Source of the DNA: Argyresthia goedartella
Lineage: Eukaryota > Arthropoda > Insecta > Lepidoptera > Argyresthiidae
Assembly (NCBI GenBank): GCA_949825045.1
Contig: OX463812.1
Span: 5,006,661 to 5,070,660 of the forward strand
Direction of reading: 5' to 3'
DNA: 64,000 nucleotides
Shown here: positions 51,165 to 63,222 of the stretch, one piece after another
How positions within the stretch are numbered: the stretch's first letter is position 1
How the letters are laid out: every line of letters begins with the position of its first letter
The notes under the pieces: generated by a model
What the model was told of the DNA's origin: nothing
Seen by the model: only the letters and a program-made list of their open reading frames with translations
Database searches by the model: none
Program-made: the position numbers and the translations under genes

Positions 51165-52969
51165 ATGTCGTTATCTGAAATCCAGAAGGGTGTTTCTAAG
51201 GAACTCAGATGGTTTTCCTCCGCACACGGTCTGATAGACCGTTTAGATAGGCATGATGTGGTATTGGAGCGGTCTATGGACGTTAAGGAACGTTACAATA
51301 GGGTGCTCGAATTGTCCGCGCAGGCGGAATCAGTTGATGGTTGCGCACCTGACTTCTGTCACGGTTGCTAGGGGATGTCGACCAATGTATGGAGATGGCA
51401 GCTGCTATCACGCAGAAGGCTGCGGACATACGTAGACAGCGCGAGTCCAGCCATGGTGGTGACATTGAAGCACCTCTGCCGCTTCAGGGTTTGGGGTCCA
51501 GGTTACCTGCCATAACTATGCCTACTTTTGACGGAGTGTCCGGTGAATGGATGAGCTTCATCAATGTGTTCGACAGTTTGGTGCACATGCGATCGGACAT
51601 TACCAAGTCTGTCAAGATGGCTCAGCTGGTGGCAGCATTGAGGGGTGAGCCTAGGGAGCTGGTCGCTCATTTGACAGTTACGGAGGGTAACTATGAAACG
51701 GCCAGACAATTGTTGGTCAAACGTTACCATAACAAACGGAGGTTGGCCGATGCCCAACTGAACCGTTTGTTTAGTATCCCGGTTGTGAACAAGGTCGGGG
51801 CCATACAGACGGAGGTTTTGAACCCAATGTTGTCCGTCACCAAGGCTCTAGAGAATCTTGGACTTCCGGTTGGTGAATGGTCGTACCTACTGTTGTACAT
51901 TGTACTTTCCCGCCTACCCGCTGACGTGCAGACTCGTTTCGAACAGTCTCACGGGAGGTCGGCCGAGGACCTTCCCGCCTTCTCCGACTTGGTCGGATTC
52001 TTGGAAGAGGAGGCTCGACGGGCAGAGAATTTGGGGTTGACGGTCACCCATCCTTCGGAGCCACAGAGAGCTGCCGGGAGCGCTGTGAGTAGGGGCCCTC
52101 CGACGAGGAAGGACCGCACCAACCGGCAGTCATATGGGACTGTGAGTGCATTGACCCCACATAGTGAGACCTGCCCATGTTGTAGGCAGATTGGCCATGC
52201 TGTAGCCAATTGCAATAAGTTCGGGGAACTTAGGGTTCAGGGACGGCGCCGGATGGCCAAGCAGCGGAGCTGGTGTTTCCTGTGCCTCGGGCCACACATG
52301 GCTAGGGACTGCACGCGCACAAAAAAGTGCGGATATTGTGGTGGGGCCCACAACAATCTTTTGTGCATGAACCGGTCCGGCCAACAGCCTCCACAGGGCC
52401 GTATCCAGGGTGACACGGCATGGGGCCCTGAGAATTCGTTTGCGACTCGGAGCGCAACTCAGGGGCCAACGTCCCCACGTCCACAGGGCCGTACCCAGGG
52501 TGACACGGCATGGGGCCCTGAGAATTCGTTTGCGACTCGGAGCGCAACTCAGGGGCCAACGTCCCCACGTGCACAGGGCAGTACCAGGGTGCAGGGCCGC
52601 ACTCAGGACCATTACATGGGGGGCCCTGAGTTTTCGGTTGCGACTCAGCATCCGACCCAGCGGGACATTGGGTGTGTTGAGCAGGCCGTAACGGGCGGGT
52701 GGCATGGGACACCTTCGAGCTATGCGGGTGCGGTTCGGACGCCGCCTCAGTTGTCGCCCCGCTCATCGCCTCGTCCTCGTCGGTCACATGTGATGTCCCC
52801 CCCGCTCATGGAGCGGCCACGGTTGAATTCACGCCCACCCCCCTTTACGGGGAATCGTAGTTTGGGAATGGAACCGGCGCGTGGGCCATTTGTACAATGG
52901 GACCCTCTGGCGTATGGCTGCATACCTGATCGGTTACAGGCACAGTGGGGCCCCGGGTGTCCTCGCTAG
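51165..52969 (+). pseudogene. BEL/Pao Gag, frameshifted
   Basis: The N-terminal part (51165-51371) and the main part (51365-52969, 534 codons) are in different frames; the break is near 51360. The main part has a DUF1759-type core (MPTFDGVSGEWMSFINVF ... LLVKRYHNKRRLADAQLNRL) and three knuckles: C270-x2-C-x4-H-x4-C283, C304-x2-C-x3-H-x4-C316, C322-x2-C-x3-H-x4-C334. A Pro/Gly/Thr-rich tail with two exact-period 30-residue repeats follows. It ends at a TAG (52967) that is in frame with pol. Gag would package the element RNA. Confidence 0.88.
52391..52570 (+). repeat. 90-bp tandem repeat in BEL Gag
   Basis: Two units start at 52391 and 52481 (ccacagggccgta...), nearly identical, encoding TQGDTAWGPENSFATRSATQ-type text twice. 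A third, diverged partial unit begins at 52571. The period is a multiple of three and keeps the Gag frame. Confidence 0.9.
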
Positions 52970-55900
52970 GAATTTGCGGCCCAACCATTGGTTGCCCCCC
53001 AACCGGAGACGGTGGTGTTACCGATCGCCTCTGTGCTTGTTTGGGATTTGGCGGGCAACCCAACATACGTTCACGCCCTATTAGATTCTGAAGCTCAGGG
53101 CTGCATTGTATCGAATGATTTAGCAAAATGGTTGGGCCTCAAGGTAAATAGGTATAATAAATCAATACGGGGCGTGGGGAATGTTACGGTTACGAATGTA
53201 GTTGGTCAATCGGTGATCACGTTCTCTCCACGTTATGACATTTTGACAAAAACATCCGTGCAAGCTTTAGTAATGACGCATGTCATGGGCAAACACCCCT
53301 TGGTGAAGTTGAATCCGGCCGTTCGATTCCTGACATCAGGACTCAAGTTGGCGGATCCCGATTTTGACACTCCAGCCCCGGTCGACCTGCTACTGGGAGC
53401 AGACGTTCTGGGTAGGTTTCTGTTGTCGGATCGGCGAGTTCTTCAGCCGGACGGGTTGATTGCTGTGGATACTAAGTTTGGTCACGTGATCATGGGTCCG
53501 GCATTGCCAATGGTTAGGCCTGCCGAGTCAGATGGCATACTTATTGGCTCAGCGTTGTCAGACGTTATCCAACGTTTCTGGGAGATAGAGGAACCTCCCA
53601 CCGTTCGTCGAGTCGACGCAGACGAAGAAGAGTGCGAGTTGTTTTACCAGAATAGTACTGGTCGCCTTCGTTCTGGTCGTTTTGTAACTCGACTGCCTTT
53701 CAGGACCGATCGACCGCCACTAGGAGAATCTAGGAAGATGGCTGAGTCGAGATTGATGTCGATGGAGCGTAGGATGTCAAGGGACGCCGTATTTAAACAA
53801 AAATATGTTGATTTCATGAGGGAGTATGAGTCGTTAGGACACATGTCGGTATCGGGTGTGGACTGGAGATCTGAGGATCATTGTTTCCTTCCACACCATG
53901 CCGTCCTACGAACCCCTACCGGCAAGATTCGAGTTGTTTTTGATGGGTCAGCACCTACCTCGAACGGGATGTCCCTGAATCAGTATCTACATTCGGGACC
54001 CAAGTTGAGTCGTGATATTTCGGATATTCTCACGAGCTTTCGGAGGCACCAGATTGTATTTGTCGCAGACATTCGGATGATGTTTAGGCAAACGGTAATT
54101 CATCCGGCTGACAAAAGGTATCAGTTGATACTTTGGCGTGAGTCCACGGCCGAGCCAGTCAAGGTCTATGAGTTAAACACGAACACGTATGGGTTACGGT
54201 CTAGCCCGTATTTGGCGATGCGTACCCTGCGGGAGTTGGCGTCACGTGACCGTGTGAGCTATCCTAGAGCCGCCGCTATCCTGGAGCAAGATTTGTACGT
54301 CGATGACGTCTGCACAGGGGCAGCCAGTGTAGAGGAAGCTCTGGACCGACGTGACGAGCTCATTCAATTGCTGGAACGAGGCGGCTATGAACTACGTAAG
54401 TGGATGTCCAACTCCCCTGAGTTGATGGCTGGTCTCCCAGATGAGTTTCAACAAGACCCGCACGTTTTTGAGAATCCTGACAACCCTAACATGTTGTCAG
54501 TGCTTGGAATTCAGTACCGGCCCGTCCATGATGAGTTTACCTATCGGGTGGTTTTATAAACACCGAAGGCCTGGACGAAGCGGTCAGTACTCTCAACGAT
54601 TGCGAGAACGTTCGACCCGAATGGATGGATTTCTCCAGTCACCTTTGCTCTCAAATGTTTTATGCAAAGGCTATGGGCGGCTCAGTTGACCTGGGACACC
54701 CACCTCTCAGGTGATTTGTTGACTGATTGGACGCGAATGTTCACCTCGCTATCGGACATAAATAATGTATCGCTGCCGAGGAAATTGGTCACTGCTGGGG
54801 ATTACAGGGCAACCCTTCACGGGTTTTGTGATACCTCTGAACGAGGGTTTGCGGCAGCGGTTTATTTGCGAACCGTCACCTCCACCGGGGAGGTCGACGT
54901 GCGTTTGGTTTTGGCAAAAAGCAAGGTAGCGCCTATTCGGACAAGGATGACGATTCCAAAACTGGAACTGTCCGGGGCTGCTCTTTTGACCAAACTTTTG
55001 AATCACACTCTAACAGTGTTGCGTGGGTCAGTGGTTTTGGAGGATACGGTGTACGCGTGGACGGACAGCCAGATTGTTTTGTGCTGGCTGAAGGCTTCGG
55101 TCCATAACTTAGAGGTTTTTGTTGCGAACCGTGTCTCCCAGATTGTGTCGTCTGAGGTCCCACTGACCTGGAGACATGTACCAGGAGAATTGAACCCGTC
55201 TGATTGTGCATCCAGGGGATGTCGGGCTCCTGAACTCGTTAGACACCATTTGTGGTGGGGACCACCCTGGCTTGCCAAGAGAGAATCGGACTGGCCCCAC
55301 AGCCATGTAGTAGTATCTTCGGATCATGGCCCCAGAGCGGCCGTGCATGTTACCCAGAAGGCTGAGGACCCTGACGCCGGGTTTCTGCTGGACCGGTATA
55401 GCTCACTTGACAAGTTGATAAACGTGTCCACTTGGATTAGGAGATTCGCTCGAAATTGTCGTACTCTTCGCGATCAGCGAACGTTGAACCCTATTCTGAC
55501 TCCGGCAGAGCGAAACGAGTCGCTATTGAATTTGGTCCGGTTGGTACAGTCCTCGAAGTTTGGGGCAGAATTGGAGATTATACGAAGTGGACGTTCGAAA
55601 TTGAAGGGAGCCGTCGCGCGTCTCAACCCCTTTGTTGATTCGACCGGGTTACTTCGGGTAGGAGGAAGATTGCGCAATGCGAATCTGTCGTATTCGGCTC
55701 GTCACCCACTTCTGCTCCCCAAGGGGGGACAGTTAGTTGAATTGCTGGTGACTGATCGTCATATTAAAAACGCGCATGCCGGCTGTAACGCGTTGTTGGC
55801 CACGCTCCAGCGGGAGTTTTGGATCTTATCTGCCCGCCGTGTCATACGGAACATCGTGTTTCGGTGCTTGCCTTGTTATCGACTTAAGGCTGCCACGATG

Positions 55901-56860
55901 CAACCTCTCATGGGGGACTTGCCCCCTGATCGTGTGAATGAGGTCAGACCGTTTTCAGGTGTTGGTACGGATTTTGCAGGACCGTTTATGGTGAAGAGTT
56001 CACGATTGCGTACCGCTAAGCAATACAAGGCGTACCTATGTGTGTTTGTTTGTTTATCCACCAAGGCGGTACATCTCGAGCTCGTTGCTGATCTCTCGAC
56101 AGAGGCTTTCATTGCTTGTTTGGATAGGTTTGTTTCTCGAAGGGGACTTCCAACTTTGATCCGCTCTGATAACGGCACTAACTACATAGGTGCGGAACGA
56201 TACTTACGAGAGATAGTCAATTTTTTGAATGTAAATAAAGTGGATATTGGAACGGCCCTCTCCCGTCGGGGTATACAGTGGACCTTCAGCCCACCGATTT
56301 GCCCCCACTGGGTTGGGATTTTTGAGGCCGTAGTTAAGTCAGCTAAGACGCACTTGGGGCGTATAGTAGGTCAGACCGCGCTGACTTTTGAGGAGCTCGC
56401 GACATTGTTTTGTAAGATCGACGCCGTTCTCAATTCGCGACCATTGTGTCCGCTCAGCTCGGATCCAAATGACCTGGAGGCTCTGACCTCAGGCCATTTC
56501 TTGATAGGACAGCCACTTAACGCGTTGCCCGAGCACCCCTTCGAGGGAGTGAAATTGTATCGGTTGTCAAGGTATCAGATGTTGCAGCAGTTTACTCAGA
56601 ATTTCTGGAAGCGTTGGTCGCTCGAGTATCTGCATATCTTACAACAGCGCCTTAAGTGGACTGACAAAACTAGCCCCCCTAGTGTTGGTGACCTCGTTCT
56701 GGTTAAGGATGCTAACCTACCGCCACTACGTTGGCGCAGGGGGCGCATTGTTAACTTGTTCCCTGGCAAGGACGGGACCCCCCGGTCTGCAGAGGTTCTA
56801 GTAGGAGGCTCGGTTCTAAAACGAGCGGTAGCAACGTTGTCTCGGCTGCCCGTAGATTAG
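52970..56860 (+). pseudogene. BEL/Pao Pol (protease-RT-RNase H-integrase), interrupted
   Basis: The same reading frame as Gag continues past TAG 52967 through 54556, meets TAA at 54557-54559, and continues to 56860. Protease-like segment: LLDSEAQGCIV (Asp at 53084), where the family's DSG Gly is Glu. Reverse transcriptase: VADIRMMFRQ and YVDD at 54296-54307. Pao-type segment and RNase H: FDPNGWISPVTF, FCDTSERGFAAAVY, TDSQIVLCWL. Integrase: D (55970), D (56168, SDNGTNY) and E (56324, IFEAVVKS), then a DUF5641-like end (PSVGDLVLVKD, LRWRRGRI). The TAA lies between the RT and the Pao segment, where the family is continuous, so it is a disabling mutation. Confidence 0.9.
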
Positions 56861-56892
56861 GGGACAGGTGGGTGCCTGTCCGGGCGGGTGAT

Positions 56893-57438
56893 TGTTCGAT
56901 TCCAAATCGATATTCGATCGATGGTTTCTGAACGGCCATTTTGAATTTGACGTTAGCTGCCAACCTAGCAGTTTTTTGACAACTGACAGACGAAAGCCCT
57001 CGCAATGTAAACGCGTTTTGGTTAGGGTATTGAAATTAAATCGCAGGCCATCTGGAATGTATTCGGGTTTCCCTCAGGATTGTCAATATAGCTGAGTGTG
57101 TTGTGGTTCCCCTAATCAGATAAAGTTCGCATTTTTGTGGCCGATTGGTTTTTACCACGTAACATAACCTGTGTTGGAACACTGTGCTCATCGAAGCTGG
57201 CCCGCCAGTCACACCTGGTTGGCTGAAGAACCTGTCTACCAAGAAGAGCCTAGGGTGCACCCGGGCCTTGCAGAGAGACAGGAGGTTGACGGGACCGAAG
57301 CACAGACCAGGTTAGATCGACCCCAATTACTTCAGCTCGGTGAATCGCCGACGTTCACACTCCTTGGCAACTGATCGTTACGCTACCTCGTAGCTGATGG
57401 GCCCCTACGAGGTCATTAGGTGCTGAGAAACCTGAACA
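56893..57438 (+). repeat. 3' LTR of the BEL element
   Basis: 546 bp, pairs with 50088-50633. Preceded by a purine-rich stretch (ggggacaggtgggtg, 56861-56875) that may be the polypurine tract, although it lies about 18 bases from the LTR edge. Confidence 0.92.
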
Positions 57439-57443
57439 CAGCC

Positions 57444-58369
57444 CTAAGGCAACGTATTGCAATAAAAATAAAAGAACATTCTCAAGCATGAACTCAAGTA
57501 CTCAAGTTATTATGTTTTTATATTTCTTTTGTGAATTGGCCGTATTTCAGTTTGACTGTAAATTTGTATTAAATTTATTGGTTAATTTGGATGTTAAAGG
57601 CGTTCGCCATTTGTGTTTTATTAAAATGTTTCATATGTTAATAAAACACAAAAAGCCGAATGCACAAATTGCTGCGATTTGTTGTAGGTACTGGCTCTGT
57701 GACAGCCCTTCATACAGGGAATCCTAGTTTGGGGCTAGATCAATGTGTGTAAATTAGTGTCCAAGGTATTATTATATGCTTGAGGAAAAGAGCTGTCAAA
57801 CAAAATTAAAACTTGCTACTCTTTAATACTATACCCCACTATATGTTTACTCTAGGCTACCTAAACTAGACAATATTCCACGCGTCGTCCAACCACAAGC
57901 TACCTATATATTGCCCCATGCCGTTCTTATCAAGCGTCGTCCCGCAAACAATTCGCCATATACATTTCGAGGTTTTAATCGTGGAAAATCGTGGTGTCTA
58001 GTATATATTTTTTGTTATTTTTTATAAATTTGCAACCGCATAAGGAAATACCACCGTTAGTGATAGGAAAATGTGGCAATGACGTACAGTACGATTATTT
58101 TATGTTTACCGCTCGTCACTTATCGGTTTTTATTTTTTTTTTTTTGAAATCGTAAATCTATTAACTGTTTTCAGATTTTTCCCTTAATAAACTCTTTATG
58201 ATACTCCTCTGTGCCAAATTTCAAGTTTCCAGTACATCTTGCGCACTTTCAGCGACTAAAACCGAGAATTTTGGATCGGATCGATAAAGTAATCAACGAA
58301 TTATTGAAAAGCCATGCGCTACGCCGCCACAAATATCATTGGTCCTACGCCGGCCAAATTCAGTGTATA
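57444..58369. other. Mostly unassigned; SINE piece at 57690-57775
   Basis: ggctctgtgacagccc and agggaatcctagtttggggc match the body of the SINE at 1684-2010. The 79-codon frame at 57488-57727 has no recognised similarity. T-rich runs occur near 58130. Confidence 0.45.
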
Positions 58370-58550
58370 TGTCAGTGCCGATTGGAGCATTGGGCAAATC
58401 ATGATGTGCCACGCCATATTAAGATATGGCGGCGTTTCTTGAAATACGGCGTTGCCACATCATGAAGTGTCAAAAACAAAATCGGGCAGCGCGATGAGAA
58501 CCAAATGCATGTCGACGTAAACGCTTCGCCACATCATGATATGGCCAAAG
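58370..58550. repeat. Segment with repeated cacatcatga/tcatgatgtg motifs
   Basis: tcatgatgtgccacgccatat, then a perfect palindrome cgccatattaagatatggcg-like (58412-58432), then gccacatcatga twice (58453 and 58530) in inverted sense. Likely a fragment of a DNA transposon with subterminal inverted motifs. The 84-codon frame crossing it is chance. Confidence 0.4.
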
Positions 58551-58727
58551 GATAAAACATCACATCGTAAAATAGTTAAAATTTTACGAATAAACAAATC
58601 TTTTGCTTTGTTATGCTTAGGATAATTCCTCATTATTAAATGTTGTTTTTATTTGCATACGCTTCGCTCTGCCCGCTTCGCTACGGCCGCCGACATAATA
58701 TATTTATAAATATATATACTTTACTAG

Positions 58728-58802
58728 GAGACACACCTACCGGTGGGTTGCCGGCCTCCCTTTTGAGCCTTACCTTTACCTAATACCCACCGGTGTGTAA
58801 GT
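58728..58802. repeat. Short foldback
   Basis: acacacctaccggtgggt on the left and acccaccggtgtgtaa on the right are reverse complements with one extra base; about 40 bases lie between. Confidence 0.6.
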
Positions 58803-59239
58803 GGCAAAGTGATAACAGGCCCTAAAATATTACAGTAATGATAAGTACTCGTGCTTTTGTATAAATTTGTGTATGTGTATAGGGCTGTATCTGTCATAGG
58901 TAATAGGTATTCTATTGGTTTATACGAGAATAATAAATGGGCCAGCAGAAATGGTCCCAGAAAGTCCCAATTTATACTATCTAAGACTGATGAAACAAAT
59001 GAAACATCTAACTCTTAAAGTAAATAACTCCATTTGACAGCAATTGCAAGTCGACTTTAACTTTAAGTAGGTAAGAAGGGCTTGAGATAAGAAAGTTGTG
59101 ATCCTTTCTTTTCACTCTGTAGATCCACCCTGAATTGTTATTCTGTAACGTTCTTTTATTAAGACTATGGGTATTGTTAAATGCCCATCGTTTACGTTTT
59201 TTTCCTCTTATGGGAGACACTTTCCAGGTGCGCTTCCCA
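58803..59239. other. Unassigned DNA
   Basis: The 70-codon minus frame at 59008-59220 has no recognised similarity. Confidence 0.4.
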
Positions 59240-59360
59240 AAAGAAAAGTCCCGGGATCGAATTTTGGCTGGGGAGAAAGAAAAAATACACAGGTCTTGAA
59301 TGTTTACATGTTTGTGACGTCACTGACACACGGTATCATGTGAGGAAGCAAAGTATGTGC
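59240..59360 (+). mobile_element. SINE fragment
   Basis: agtcccgggatcgaattttgg (decayed B box), ggctggggagaaagaaaaaat and caggtcttgaatgtttacatg match the SINE unit at 1684-1823. Confidence 0.6.
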
Positions 59361-60044
59361 CTGTATTTAAAAACAAAAAACAAACAAACGGCAAAAAATT
59401 GGTATTCAAAATATCTCAAAGTGTAGTGTTTACAGATTTGTAGAAATAATAGGTATATTTTTTTAAACACATACACTGTTCTGTTAGTCGCTGCGGACTT
59501 ATGTAACAGCCATTTTGCAGTGTGAGCTGTTATTTTTTTAAATTGAATATGGTCTAAAATTTCAACCACCACGAATCGAGGTGCTTATTCTACCGATACC
59601 TTAACCATGAACGATGAACCTTAAGCAAGAAAGTAAGCAATTCAAAATTAAATTCACTGTTTACATAGTGTAATATTGTGTGACAATTTCAAAGAAACAA
59701 AATAATACAAATTAAATATTTAAAGAAAAGCTAGTCTGAAAATAAAACCTTATGTACGAATGCACATACTTCGGCTCAAATACACACTGTATCTGAGGCT
59801 AAGCAAGATATTTGCTTGAATACCATAATGACAGTATATTTCCCTAGCGAGAAAAAATGGCAGCTTGACTTTAAGTATCCGCCACTTTTGAGTTGTCGGT
59901 TCTGAATCCGGGCTGGGCCCATATAAGACATTTGCTGATATTCTAGTTGTCAGTTCAGTTAATTAATTAGTCTTGCCGCCTTGAGAATTGGACAAACACA
60001 TCCTCTAAGTGCATGCTGCTTTAATTTAAGCAGGTATTCATTTT
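59361..60044. other. Unassigned DNA
   Basis: No coding frame or repeat that I can name. Confidence 0.4.
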
Positions 60045-60400
60045 TAGATCGAGCGAGCGAAGCGAGCGATGTGTTTAGTTTCGAGATTGGCCCAAAATGT
60101 TAACAAGTCGCATTTTCCAACCGATTGTGATGAAAATTGGCACACAAGTTTCTTAATTAATAAAAAAAAAAAACATTTTTTGATTAGGAGGTAAATAGGG
60201 CGGAAAAGGGGTTCCCCCTATTTCGCCCTTGTTGAAGCGTTATTTAAAAACGGGCTTCAATCAAATTTCAGAGACATACTAAGGACTTCATTCTGCACAA
60301 GATTTTACAACAAAAAATACGAAAGAAGGAGTGGAGAGGCGATAAGGGGGAAGTTTGCTGTAGCGTTATTTAAGGACGGATTTTGTTTTATTGCAGCGAT
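60045..60400. repeat. GAGCGAGCGAAGCGAGCGA motif and attached repeat
   Basis: The 19-base motif at about 60051-60070 starts a block with accgattgtgatgaaaattgg and a hairpin agggcggaaaagggg/cccctatttcgccct (60198-60230). Such blocks are common dispersed repeats in insects. No coding frame. Confidence 0.4.
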
Positions 60401-61413
60401 GTTTAATGTTCTCACAGAACCACTAGTAGTAATAATATTCCGTTTCCTAAAGCTTTTAGGTCGGGAAAGAAACGGCAAGAAAACTCAGTCCAGCCCAGCA
60501 ACTTTTTCGAATTTATGGAGTAATTAATAATTTATAATCGAGGTTTCCGTTTATATCATAGTATATTAAATTTTTAAGAAATCTGGTGTTAGTATGCTTA
60601 AATCAATTTTAGTGGTGTTATATTATTTATGGTGTTTTGTTACTAGTTTTGTATTTGAATAGCAACATTGAATCTTGTGATTACGCTCATATCCAGCCAT
60701 TGTACATTTTTTCTCATCTATGATCTAAAACGATCTTGCACTTGACGGTTTCACTTGAAAACCCTGCTCATATATGTTTTGTGTTGCGGCCATTGTATAC
60801 GCAAAAAAAAACATATCATGTCAAACAATAATACGAGCAGTATTATCAAGAGAAAAATATGCGTATACTGAAGAAGAAGGCTCGATTTTATTGAAAAGTC
60901 GAAAAAGGGAAGAGAAAAATCCCGATCCTGACAAGCGATTTATTGTCTAAATCGCTTGAAGACAGACAGACAAAATAAAATGATTTTAATTGTGGTATTC
61001 CCCACTAGATGGCGTTGTATTAATAATAGTCGTGGTAGTCATGGCCCTAACGACTCAGAAATTTTATTTTCGATCTCTGGGCTTCGAATGCACTTCTTAC
61101 AATAGATAAGTATGAATTTGTCTAAATTGAACTACTGATTTATTTGGCATGTACAAAGATGTTATCCCTGTTAATACCTGCCTGACAAATTTCAGTAATA
61201 TTTTTTTTTAGCAAAAAAAGGTTCATTCCTAATTTAAAATAACACAACCGTTCTAAACATTATTCACTTTTTAAACTCGGAAGACTATTATGAGTCTAAT
61301 TACAAGGACTGTTACATACCTTAACTTTTTTACTTAACTTACCTAGCTCTCAAATAAGAAAAGTAAGATAAGGCCAGATTCCTTGGCCTAGCAGCCCGGG
61401 AACTTCTGCAGAA
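60401..61413. other. Unassigned DNA with a small hairpin
   Basis: tgacaagcgatttattgtctaaatcgcttg (60927-60960) can pair. Nothing else recognised. Confidence 0.4.
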
Positions 61414-61737
61414 CTCTGCTGGATCTTCTGAGTCAGCTGCTACACTTCCAGCCTACTATCTCTGCCGGGTATTCTGAGACAGATGCTACACTTCCAGCCT
61501 TCTAGCTCTGCCGGGACTTATGAGACAGCTGCTGCAACTCCTGCCTACTCACTCTGCCGAGTATTTTGAGACAGACGCACGCACCTCCTGCCTATTAGCT
61601 CTGCCGAATCTTCTACGACAGCTTCTACACATCCTGCCTACTAGCTCTGTCGTATCTTCTGAGAAAGCTGCTACGCCTCCTGCCCACTAGTTCTACCGGA
61701 TATTCTGTGACGGCTGCTGTACCTCCTACTTACTGCT
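61414..61737 (+). repeat. 46-bp minisatellite, seven units
   Basis: Units start at 61414, 61460, 61506, 61552, 61599, 61645 and 61691, each beginning (c/t)tct.(c/t)cgg and containing tgagacagctgctacacctcc-like text. Units differ by several bases. The period is not a multiple of three and stops occur, so it is not a protein repeat. Confidence 0.9.
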
Positions 61738-62340
61738 GTGACTAGCTATTTTGCCTGCCTCTACTGACCGGCACGCCGTAGTGTTCTACGGCTCCCTTGG
61801 AGACTCTCTAAAAGACGGAGACTATAAAAGTTAGGTTGTATAGAGATAGTGTAATGAAGTAAACAGTTTTTATTGTAATTTAGATAATCGTGAAACAATA
61901 GGACTCACTCTACTAATACTCTTAGTCTTTCATTTCTTGACTTTTCAGGACCTTCATTCTAAATTTCTTACTTCCTTCAAATTTCTCTTAGGCTTCCATT
62001 ACAGAGATTTATTTCTTACAACCCCTGTAACGTCAAAGCTTTTGTATGCTGATGTACAATCGGAGTTGGCTGATTGAATTATATGATCTTATGAAAAAAA
62101 AACAGTAGACTTACGAAGGTAGATTTATTTGTAGTCATATAAATAGAAATACAATAGAATTTTATATTGGCCCCGTGACTCAGAGGCTTTCCAGGTGGAT
62201 GTCTTCACTGTCGTGGTCTAACCACACTTTCTATACATTCCCCCCGTGCTGTTAATTGTTACGGTTTCTAGAAAAAAAAAGTATAATTTATAAATCACAA
62301 TGCATTGTGAAAATGACCCGTGCAGTCATGGTACCCATTC
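61738..62340. other. Unassigned DNA
   Basis: No gene or repeat recognised. Confidence 0.4.
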
Positions 62341-62835
62341 TTTAGCAAAATTTTAATCCCGGATCTTGTCGGATTCTCATTTTCCTCGAGATGGGAATTT
62401 TAATCGATATCGAATCGGAATTTTTATTGTCCTCGCTTATAAATGCCTCAAGCCTGCATCGGAGCCTTACTATAGTTTGCAAGTGTGCTATCAGTTTGGA
62501 GTTATGAAAACAGTCGGTCCCTTCCAACGTTGTTGGCGTAATGCTGACATCTCTTTCCGACAACACTATCAAACAATATACTGTCCTAAAACAGGGCACT
62601 CCTATTATCAGACAACCAGTGTAGATTTTTATAGTGCCTCTGTTATTGAAGTTTTGGAACGTATGACAATAATGAATGAACAAGGAAATAAGTATTGGTC
62701 ATTAAATTCCATATGGAGTCAAAATATTCAAGAATTCTTCGTGATATGCACATTCTCTTCTATCTGTTCAATATTTTGCGAAATCCCCGCTACCCGACAT
62801 ATCTTCGAGAACGATACTAGCTTTTACCTCTAGGG
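62341..62835. other. Region open on both strands, unrecognised
   Basis: A 155-codon plus frame (62366-62833) overlaps a 113-codon minus frame (62342-62683). Neither has a motif I recognise. The downstream neighbour is a LINE C-terminus on the plus strand, so this may be decayed LINE sequence, but I cannot show it. Confidence 0.3.
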
Positions 62836-63000
62836 ATACAAATCGTACAACCCACACGATGTATCTCCTTTCAACTCCTCGGCATAATACTGCCGCTTAC
62901 AAACCCTCGTTTAGGTTAAGGGCGATCTAACTGTGGGACGCACTTCCCTGCGCTATTCGAGAAAGCCCCTCAATTTTGAAAGAAAGAAGAAAGAAAGAAA
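62836..63000 (+). pseudogene. LINE C-terminal fragment with GAAA tail
   Basis: The plus strand reads YLLSTPRHNTAAYKPSFRL, a stop, then LWDALPCAIRESPSILKER and a (gaaagaaa) run at 62979-63000. W-(D/N)-ALP is the terminal LINE motif. One internal stop. Confidence 0.6.
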
Positions 63001-63222
63001 CGTTTATTCACGGCTGACGGAGGCGGCTACAGTCAAAAGTTCAACCGCATACCAGAACCGTTATCGCGATTCGCCTCAGCAGCTGCAAAATAGCAGCTGA
63101 CGACTCAGCATAATGCTAAGGTGAAAACGCCTTAGCGCTGGTTTTCAGTCAGTGCCAGGGGTGACCCTCAAGAGTTGCCAAGCGTGGTACTTTTATATAT
63201 GTATGTATTATATATACATAGT
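63001..63222. other. Unassigned; tandem tatatatgta near 63196-63222
   Basis: cgtttattcacggctgacggag after the GAAA run may be the reversed 3' end of another LINE. gtatgtattatatatacata is palindromic and borders the mariner. Confidence 0.35.

Larger units (their letters stand above)
50088..57438 (+). mobile_element. Full-length BEL/Pao LTR retrotransposon
   Basis: 7.35 kb, flanked by a 5-bp target duplication cagcc (50083-50087 and 57439-57443). LTRs of 546 bp differ at about four positions. Domain order is Gag, protease, reverse transcriptase, RNase H, integrase, with the BEL-type DUF1759-like Gag core and a long integrase C-terminus. There is no envelope. Gag-pol is broken by a frameshift near 51360 and by in-frame stops at 52967 and 54557. 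Recent insertion, probably not autonomous. Confidence 0.93.

Noticed and set aside
52130..52787. Minus-strand and alternate-frame openings of up to 191 codons in the BEL gag
   Set aside because: They are shadows of the real Gag frame caused by high G+C and the 90-bp repeat.
61414..61737. CRISPR-like array
   Set aside because: Units are contiguous and diverged with no unique spacers, and the genome is eukaryotic.
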